Source of the DNA: Chenopodium formosanum
Taxonomy: Eukaryota > Streptophyta > Magnoliopsida > Caryophyllales > Amaranthaceae
DNA length: 64,000 bases
Assembly (NCBI GenBank): GCA_024500155.1
Contig: CM044856.1
Location: 47,306,303-47,370,302, forward strand
Reading direction: 5' to 3'
The position numbers and the translations under genes are program-made. Below, piece after piece: positions 56,798-64,000 of the stretch. Positions within the stretch are counted from its first letter, which is position 1; the number at the start of each line of letters is the position of its first letter. Under the pieces are notes generated by a model, which did not search any database, was not told the DNA's origin, and saw nothing but the letters and a program-made list of their open reading frames with translations.

Positions 56798-57573
56798 ACT
56801 CAAGTTTCCAGGGTTTACTTGAGTTTCTCTGTAACCCCTTAGAAATTTCTTTCCTTTAAAATACATGTTTTGCCTTTTTAAAAATACGAAGTAGGAAAAT
56901 CTAAGACATTACCGCCACCGTGAAAACAACTAAAGCAATTATCAAAGACACACATTAAAAGACTTTTTAAAACCATTCAAAATAAGTCAACTTTAAAGTC
57001 AAACCCAACGGAATTAAAGTCAAACCAAAGTCAAACGAAGTCAATCAAAATCAACCTACAACTTGGAACCGTTGAAGGCCCTTTTTAAAACCCGAGTGAT
57101 ACCAAAAAAATTTCGTGAGTCTGCAAGCTTAATAAATAAAATAATAATAAAGCAATAAAACACATCATATTCCTTCACTCATGCCCATCATGAATATGTT
57201 TTATCACCTAAAAAGCTTCTCTCTACTTGTCCCCACTACTTGCCATTAGAAATGGGTCATCATAGGGCCAAGGTAAAGACAAGGCCAAACAAACATACAA
57301 ACACACAATTAGCAAAGCTAAGTACGTAAGCGTAATAAAACACACTAACATGTTTTTATGTTATCGATCACACAACTTACCTTAGCTTGTTGCACCTGTA
57401 ACCAAGCATTCAAGATATTCAACATTTAGCTAGACAAATACCAATGTCCATTTAATTTGATTACGCATCGAACAGGTTTCCAATCAAATCCCTGCCCCAA
57501 ATAAATTGAGGTAAACTACACCGCGAGCTATCTAGGTAGGCAAATGTCACATGAAGTGGCGGACGTCCTGCGC
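56798..57573. other. Intergenic DNA, no gene seen
   Basis: AT-rich. The first 40 bases continue the GAGTTTC repeat. Around 56985-57055 there is a run of AAGTCAAAC-type words. No coding feature. Confidence 0.35.

Positions 57574-57672
<99 letters not shown>
57574..57672 (+). repeat. (TAA)n microsatellite, about 33 units
   Basis: Uninterrupted ATA/TAA triplets. Frames through it give poly-Leu or poly-Ile ORFs, which are not genes. Confidence 0.97.
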
Positions 57673-57744
57673 GAGGAGTGGGGGCCCAGATTGTATCTCG
57701 GCTTCCCACTAATTTATTGTAGGTTGTATGAATTTTGTTTTTGA

Positions 57745-57745
57745 G

Positions 57746-57814
<69 letters not shown>

Positions 57815-57833
57815 TAATAATAATAATAATAAT
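57745..57833 (+). repeat. Second (TAA)n microsatellite, about 29 units, one interruption
   Basis: Same triplet as the array at 57574, 72 bases further on, with one AAAAT interruption near 57812. Confidence 0.97.
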
Positions 57834-58702
57834 ACAATGTCCTATATTCCCATTAAAAGTTATGGTCATATATAAAACCCCATAACTCCCTCCTATATTT
57901 TCATACTTGAGGTATATACGATCTAAGAGTTTTGGTGCATAATCTCTTTGACTTTACGTTGTTTTACATATTATTCAATTTGGTGATGACTCTCAAACCA
58001 TAATGATGGGTGTCATAAATGGCACCCATTTGATGAGCATTTAGGTTGTTTTCTTCTTCTTTTCATAGCTTTCATGCTCAATAAAGGCCTAGTTTTATGC
58101 ATTTGATCTTCGTTTTACCTTTCCTCTCTTATTTTGTAGCTTTTGTGCATTTTGTTGGTTTTTCTACACTTTTCTCCTTTATTTTCTCTATTTTCGTGGT
58201 TATAGGTATTGTACGAGGTCCGGGGCTTGATATTGGTGATTTACTAAGGTGGAAGATGCTTTTGGAGCAAGCTCATGGCAATTGGAAAGCTCAAGATGTA
58301 AGGAAGTGGATTCTCCAAGTTCTAGCTCTTGCGATCTCAAGCCGTGCTCTCATGAAGATGGGGTGTTGAACTCACTGTCAAGTGCTTTTTGGGACTGCCA
58401 CTCTAAGTGTTCATCATCATCATATTGCTTGTTAACTCGAAGACTTTAGCGAACGCACGAAGTCACGAGAAGATCCGAAGAAACCCAGAAGAGCGCGGGC
58501 GCGCAGGCTTGCTGTGCGGGTGCGCACCGTCGCTAAGTTGTAGATTGAGTTGATTTGTGAAGTTCCTATATCCTAGGGTTAGTTGAGACTAGGTTGTTGG
58601 ACTAATCTTCCCTAGGCCAAACAAAATTTTGAACAAGGGTTGAGACTAGGTCCTTGGACTAATCTTCAGTCTTTGTAACTTTCCAAATAAACAAAAAAAC
58701 AA

Positions 58703-59438
58703 TTGCATATGTCGATTGAGTTGGTTTGTGTAGTTCCTAGCTAGAGTCTCTCGTAGTTGGCGCTAGTTTGACCTCTAGGAGATTAGCCTACCATACTCTC
58801 TTGATTGATTAATTAATTTTCCCTCGCAATACTCGACTTAGTCAATTCCAATCCCAATTAGTTGTATCCATTGCAAGTATATGTGGATCCTAAACCCTAG
58901 TGTTTGATATATTTGATTCCATTTTAATTGTTTGATTGATTTAGAATTTACACACCTTACTTCATTTCTTCGAGATAGCTTAGCTTTGTCATTAGCATTC
59001 ACCTCCAATTCCTAGTGGTCGAGCCTCGACTTACTCCTATGCTAGTTGTAAGGGTGTGTTGAGTGATTACAATCATCAATCAAACTTCACCAATCAACAA
59101 AACAATTGAAATCATAAGCTAAAGATTGAACTTCAATCATCAATCAATCTTTAGCTTATGATTTCAATTGTTTTCTTGCTAGGGTAATGGTGAAGCATAT
59201 ATGAGTAACTTTGATTGTTGCACTAGATTGCATTGTAAGTTCACATTGATACGGACAATTGATTTGTGGCTTGCATTTGTCGATTGAGTTGGTTTGTGAA
59301 GTTCCTAGCTAGAGTCTCTCGTGGTTAGCGCTAGTTTGACCTCTAGGAGATTAGCCTACCATACTCTCTTGATTTCTTAATTGATTTTCCTCAAAACACT
59401 CGACGTAGTGAATTCCAATCCTAATTAGTTGTATCCAT
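58703..59438 (+). repeat. Direct repeat of about 168 bp inside the family C LTR
   Basis: 58703-58871 and 59271-59438 share GTCGATTGAGTTGGTTTGTG, CTAGAGTCTCTCG and GACCTCTAGGAGATTAGCC, with roughly ten differences. The second copy stops exactly at the CACTA terminus. Confidence 0.88.
59099..59174. repeat. Perfect palindrome: 31-bp arms, 14-bp loop
   Basis: The left arm (59099-59129, starting AAAACAATTGAAATCATAAG) is the exact reverse complement of the right arm (59144-59174). The spacer is ACTTCAATCATCAA. Confidence 0.97.
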
Positions 59439-59457
59439 CACTAGTAGAAAAAGTGCT

Positions 59458-59930
59458 ATTTGTAACTGGCGAAATTGACTTTTTGTAACTGGCATTGTTG
59501 GTTGCGAATGCCACTGTTACAACCAGTGAAAATTTTTTGTAACCGGCTCATGTTAGTTACAAATAATGTATTATTCGTAACTAGCATAACCCAACGCCAG
59601 TTACAAAAAGTCTATTTTCCAAGTAAGAAATCACACTATTTGTAACTGGCATTAAGTTACGTCGGTTACAATAAGGGTATTATTCCTAACTAGCATAACC
59701 CAACGCCGGTTACAAAAAGTCTATTTTCCAAGTAAAAAAATACACTATTTGTAACTGGAATTAAGTTACGTCGGTTACAATAAGGGTATTATCAATAACT
59801 GACAAATCATAACGCCGGTTACGAATATATTTTTTTATTTTTTTTAAAAAAATACTATTAGTAACTAGCACTGGATTACGCCAGTTACTAATATATATAT
59901 ATATATATATATATTTTCAAATATTTGATT
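59458..59930. repeat. CACTA subterminal repeats, with a 109-bp tandem unit
   Basis: Many copies of TTTGTAACTGGC and its inverse GCCGGTTACAAA in both orientations, the usual transposase-binding arrangement. Units 59569-59677 and 59678-59786 are about 93% alike, and a third, partial one follows. The array ends in a TA-dinucleotide run (about 59891-59913). Confidence 0.88.
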
Positions 59931-60293
59931 CGAATACAAAAATGGTAGTATATGCTACCAAATGACCCATCGTCAGATGGGTTATAACCTGTTACAATTC
60001 AACCAACAAAACACGTACTACGAATACTTCCATACAATACAAACACTCTAAATAGTTCCGCACAACTCGAATTATTCATTCATAACCATACAATATAAAA
60101 AAATTAATTATACTTTAATTTCCAAAAAACAATTAAACTTGAATTAAAAAAGCATTGATTTATAATTTAGAAATGTAATAACAATAACCAATAGGCTAAA
60201 TAAAATTAAAGTAGATATATAAAAATGTGTTATATCATTTTATTAAGCTAAATGCGATAATTCATATCATCGATTAATAAGATAACTAGTCTT

Positions 60294-62055
60294 TCAACAA
60301 AAAATTAAGCCTAAAAAACTTAGCCTAAAAAACTTAGCCCATTGTTCTCGAATCTCATCCAATTCTACATCGTTGTAGGCTGCAAGTCTTTCCAAATACT
60401 CTTGGAAAAAAAATACGTGTATATATATTATACTTTATAAAAATAAAACATCAACCAAAACTCGTAATATATCTCATCACTAACCTCTTTCAAATTACCC
60501 TTGCAATCGCTATAGAAAGATACTATCTCATACATATATCTCATCACATAATAAGCACATTTGGTACCACCTCATTGTTGAGCACACTAATTCAAATGAA
60601 CATAGTACGTACAATTATTTAATATATTAAATAATACTTTCATTACTAATAAAACGAAAAAGCAAAAATTATACGCTTATCTCCATTCTTATGTGTAGTA
60701 ATTGTGGCTTACTCGTTTTGAAAGCATTTCCTTTAAGGTGTGACTTATATACATTGTAAGGTCTAAAAAACAATCATAAAAATCATTATTAGATTAAACG
60801 AATGAAAAATAAATTTTAATCACATGCATATGAATACGTAGTACTAGGAATGTTGTGTACTAACATCTTCATTACTTTGGACAACTCTGAGTTTCGAGCG
60901 TTCGAAGGTGATTGAATAACAGAATCAAACTCATACACAAGACTCATACGCAAATCAATCACATAGAGTACCTAATGATTCCTACATTTCAATAAACTTG
61001 TTTGTATTATTCACATAATTAAAACAATAAAATTATGAAAAAGTAAAGATTTCAAGGATCAGCAGTACATACGCTTCCATATATGGAGCCAAAATGAATT
61101 TGCATTGTGCATCCTTTTTCCTTAATTCTATAAGAAAAGCATTTTTCAAATACATTTGGACTTCAAGGAATTCTTTTTTGATTTCAGCTGCAGAAATTTT
61201 TTGGGGCAACAAGAATTTGATTTTAGTCTTCTGAAATAATGAGATACGCTCTTCAATTAAGTACCTGCATTTTACAGAAAAAATAAATAATTAGTATAAT
61301 AAATGGATCTAATAAAATATATTTCATAGTAAAACAAATTCAAATAACTTAAATGAATGTTAGTATTTACAATATGTAGACATGGATTAATGAAATATTA
61401 GCCCATGCTCCTCGTAGTAATTCAGAGACATCATCACTAGTAACATAAATTTGTGTGTCTTCCTTTTGATAAAACAATGGAGCCTTCAATGGAATTGTCG
61501 TACTATCATAATCACCACTTCCTGAAGTCATGCAATAATACAACATAGAACACTGCTCACCAAGACTCTCAACAATATTTTTCGGAATAGTTATGCCTTT
61601 GCCTTTAATAGTTGAATGCTCTGAGTTGATAGGTCCGCAACTATCAACTTTCTCTTTGGTTTACACCAATTCATTATCCGTCTTTTTTGCCAAAGTCATA
61701 ACCTTAAAAAAAAAGATAAATATTAATATAATTCAGTTACAAATATTTTAGATCATTACATAGCATATCAATGAATTACCTCATCAGTAAAGAAGACTAA
61801 ATCTGCCGGCCACCCCAAAAAATAACCTTTCGCCTCACCCAACTTGGTGATACTGTCATGAGTCTCTTTTAGGAGATTTAGGTGAGAATAATCACTGTAA
61901 ACATGGTCAACATTAACTTTATAGATGTCACAGTTCATTTTCTTGTTATGAATCACTCCACTAGGACAAGGTTCTGTCGCTCCATCAGCCACAATCACTG
62001 AGTTCCCACTGAACTCATCAACTAAAGCAAGACGACATTTAGTTGGGACATACAT
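60294..62055 (-). pseudogene. CACTA-encoded DUF8039 plus Ulp1-like (C48) protease gene, seven exons, broken by stops
   Basis: Minus-strand exons: about 62055-61780, 61702-61371, 61264-61073, 60981-60865, 60762-60675, 60586-60485, 60398-60294, joined by GT-AG introns that keep the frame. Exon 1 matches DUF8039 as I remember it (CRLALVDE, VIVADGATEP, KVNVDHVYSD, GYFLGWPADLVFF). Later exons form a C48 cysteine protease: KFILAPYMEA, NH then a stop then VLYVIDLR (family NHWVLYVID, His kept, Trp codon now TAG), QQ then a stop then GGTKCAYYVMRYM (catalytic Gln and Cys kept), and a tail with DEIREQWAKFF. A further stop lies in exon 2 after DNELV. Relatives accompany TNP2-type transposases; the protease target is not known to me. 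The start lies upstream and was not found. Confidence 0.85.
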
Positions 62056-63046
62056 AATTGATCATGTCATAAAAAACATGAAAGCATAATCTACAGTTAA
62101 CAACTAATAAGTATGAGAAATAAAAGCAGGTAAGATTCTTTGTACAAAAACTAATTTTTTGTTAAATTGACCTCTGGCAAATGGGTTTTGGGAGGAACAT
62201 ATGTGTCTGGCAGGGGGGAAGAGGGCAGGGGTACTTAATGGACAACCTCTGCAAAATTCACAGTATGATGTATTTGCAAGAGGAACGAATGAAGAAAATC
62301 AACACATTTTCAAGGATATCAATATTTCTCATATACTTCCCCTATATAAAATTAAAACCCATGTTTTTATATGTTGGTATGTGAATACAAAGATATGCCA
62401 GCCAAAACTCACACTCAAACAACCCATATCAATTAGTGAAAGTACCTCTAATTTAAACTTTGAAATCAAAGTAACACATTCAATCTCTTATTGTCACAAA
62501 CAAGATATGTAACAGGCTAATTTACATCTACATTGATAGACAAAAAGTGATTATTAATTGTCACTCATATGATCAGAATTTGTGATCATCTAGAGAGCAC
62601 GTCTAACATACACCTGGCTAATACCATGCCAAACTTAAAATAAATTATTTTGGGAAAACAAAATAATTTAGGTCTATTTTAGACAGAACAGTTGCTACAA
62701 CAGGTACCACCAGTACACCACAACTTGCAATAGACTGCAACTTACAGGTTTGAACTTTAAACTAAGGAAAAAAAGAATCTAAGCTGGCTAATATCATGCC
62801 AAAATTAAAATTCCCTCAGCATGAAATGGCAAACCAGCATAACATGGAAAAATACAGAGTATAAATATTTCATGGAAAAAAAACCCATTTCCCAGCTTAT
62901 TCTACAACATTAAAGTGAGGATTCTCTTTAGTTACACTATTCTTTAGGCTTTAAATAAAAAAGTATGAACAAAACAACACTAAAATCATACTTGCACAAC
63001 ATTCACATACATAATTATGTACAATATAAAGGTAATATGACCTAAA
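62056..63046. other. AT-rich DNA, no gene recognised
   Basis: Might be the upstream part of the CACTA gene or flanking DNA. Two near-copies of CTGGCTAATAYCATGCCAAA occur at about 62616 and 62784. ORFs at 62181-62384 and 62201-62512 overlap each other and carry no known motif. Confidence 0.35.
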
Positions 63047-63298
63047 ATGAACAAAACAACACCAGAGGATGTGCTTGAGGTCAGACAGAAGAAAGAAGGG
63101 GATACTACAGGGGTGGAGGTCCTGCTTAAGTGGAAAGAGCTCCCTAATTTTGAAGCAACTTGGGAAGACTATGTAATGGAACGAGTCAACGAGATCAATG
63201 GCTCCAAGGAACCAAGTCAGCCACCCCTTTTGGTGTATAGCAGGCGCACAAAACAGAGACATCAAGGGTCAATTGTGAGAAGCAACAATGAGCAATAG
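63047..63298 (+). pseudogene. Chromodomain C-terminus of a Ty3 chromovirus pol
   Basis: From about 63060 the frame reads PEDVLEVRQKKEGD, VEVLLKWKELPNFEATWEDY, the chromodomain pattern of chromoviruses, then a short basic tail ending at TAG 63296-63298. Everything upstream (integrase and beyond) is missing; the first four codons are probably flanking DNA. The stop is followed within about 10 bases by a polypurine tract and LTR, as in intact elements, so this is the real 3' end of a 5'-deleted copy. Confidence 0.85.
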
Positions 63299-63654
63299 GA
63301 CAAGGTTAATTAAAGAGAAGTGTGGGAAAGTTAGAAGATGCCTTTAATCATAGATGTTGTGGGTTTCCATTTTAGTTAATCATTGTCACATGTATTATCT
63401 AAGTCTTGAGTATAAGTAGTGTAATTTAGCTGTTGGTGAGATTATCCAGAAATTAGAGAAAACACATGAGAGACTTGTAGCCTAAAGCTACTGTGAGATT
63501 CATAACCTCAAGTTATGTTTATCCTTTTTGTAATTCAACCATCAGTAAATTAAATACTCAAGCTTTCAGCCTTAATTTTCTTATTTACAATTAAATTACA
63601 ATTTTAATAAATTAATCCATTACAAACTCGGTTCCCTCATTTCCACCTCCAACA
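63299..63654 (+). repeat. Polypurine tract and 3' LTR (334 bp) of the chromovirus fragment
   Basis: AAAGAGAAG precedes TGTGGGAAAG (63321). The LTR ends CCTCCAACA at 63654. It contains GAGTATAAGTAGTG as a possible TATA region and poly(A)-signal-like AT-rich DNA. The sequence is unlike the LTR at 23143. Confidence 0.75.
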
Positions 63655-63675
63655 GCAAATTTTAGCAACAAAAGG

Positions 63676-63777
63676 TATGTCAGCATGTAAACCTATCTCC
63701 AAAATATATCAATCAACCATAGGATTAGTCATTAAGATATGTCAGCATGTAAACCTATCTCCAAAATATATCAATCA
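63676..63777. repeat. 40-bp perfect direct repeat
   Basis: 63676-63715 recurs exactly at 63738-63777 (TATGTCAGCATGTAAACC and on). A 22-base spacer separates the copies. Confidence 0.92.
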
Positions 63778-64000
63778 CACATATACGCTACAACATGTGC
63801 CATTTCATCCAAGATCATCAAGTGCACACAAGAGGTTACTAAGATGACTTAAATGGCAATATAATGACCTTAGAAAAAAAGCCACAAGGAGCACATCTGT
63901 ATCAGATTTGGCTAAATAGCATCATTCCAGCAAGAACCCAAAGAAGGGCACATATATTAAAGCGTTGGCACATATGATGGCAAAAGGTGTCATACTAAAG
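63778..64000. other. No feature seen
   Basis: AT-rich sequence without a recognisable gene or repeat up to the window end. Confidence 0.3.

Larger units (their letters stand above)
58004..59438 (+). repeat. Rearranged LTR of family C
   Basis: It starts TGATGGGTGTCATAAATGG and tracks the LTR at 16207 for about 530 bases (CAATAAAGGCCTAG-like, CCAAGTTCTAGCTCTTG, GAAGAAACCCA). The remainder corresponds to the 3' half of that LTR but is rearranged: a 169-base segment (58703-58871) recurs at 59271-59438, a shorter TTGAGACTAGG block is doubled at about 58583 and 58640, and a palindrome lies between. The right end is cut by the CACTA insertion. Confidence 0.7.
59439..62055. mobile_element. CACTA (En/Spm) transposon, left terminus and part of the body
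   Basis: The terminus CACTAGTAGAAAAAGTGC abuts family C LTR sequence; CAT at 59436-59438 would be the 3-bp target duplication. A subterminal repeat array follows, then a minus-strand gene. I did not find the other end in the window, so the element may run past 62055 or be truncated; 62055 is only the last position with recognisable CACTA coding sequence. Confidence 0.85.

Noticed and set aside
57461..57744. Poly-Leu and poly-Ile ORFs on both strands
   Set aside because: They are translations of the (TAA)n microsatellite, with no coding signal.
59099..59174. MicroRNA precursor
   Set aside because: Perfect arms and a transposon location fit a repeat palindrome or siRNA hairpin, not a conserved miRNA with mismatched arms; kept only as a structural finding.
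59569..59900. CRISPR-like array of regularly spaced repeats
   Set aside because: Repeats occur in both orientations, the spacers are also repeated, and they adjoin a CACTA terminus in a plant genome.

Overview
The window looks like a piece of a repeat-dense plant (angiosperm, probably eudicot) nuclear genome. The evidence is its AT-rich composition, one intron-rich gene for a plant-type RING-H2 ubiquitin ligase, and nested plant transposons of almost every major class. The non-autonomous gag type and the mix of element families remind me of Caryophyllales genomes, but that is only an impression. I see no tRNA, rRNA or CRISPR.

Left part (1-23142). A minus-strand Ty1/copia element ('family B', 5' LTR 11956-13280) is the oldest visible layer of the first 13 kb. 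A 5'-truncated LINE (9582-11845) and a solo LTR (5944-8123) sit in its leader. An Ogre/Tat-like Ty3 element ('family A') cuts its gag; that element's 5' LTR is 2723-4581 and it runs off the left edge. Further right are a second family A solo LTR (13818-16008) and a non-autonomous Ty3-type element ('family C', 16207 to about 21732). The gag-like frame of family C is split by a family B solo LTR (18036-20435), which itself carries a hAT-like element (18606-19659). A Stowaway-like MITE follows (21871-22182).

Middle (23143-44256). A complete but decayed Reina-like chromovirus with 5-bp target duplications (23143-28269) lies downstream of the only convincing host gene. That gene is minus strand, with five coding exons between 36881 and 29009 and about 730 residues, and resembles the MBR/HIP1/RHG1A RING-H2 E3 ligases. 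Its introns hold a terminal-inverted-repeat element with a nested hAT, tandem duplications and a G21 tract. Upstream of it lie a hAT-like element rich in CGGGT motifs (38700-39808), a Mutator-like element with a long TIR and 9-bp target duplication (40221-41272), and a second 5'-truncated LINE (42086-44243).

Right part (44573-64000). A Tat/Retand-type Ty3 element (44573-54282) has two 687-bp LTRs, a gag-pol reading frame broken by stops, two RNase H domains, and a convergent antisense gene (51273-53158) with clear GT-AG introns and its own TATA box. Then come a fourth family A LTR (54800-56792, solo), two long TAA microsatellites, a rearranged family C LTR (58004-59438) with a perfect 31-bp-arm palindrome, and one end of a CACTA transposon (from 59439). 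The CACTA carries a spliced minus-strand gene for a DUF8039 plus Ulp1-like C48 protease protein, broken by stops. The last kilobase holds a chromodomain fragment with its PPT and LTR.

Apart from the ubiquitin ligase, nearly everything belongs to mobile elements. Most insertion events can be ordered because their target-site duplications are still readable.
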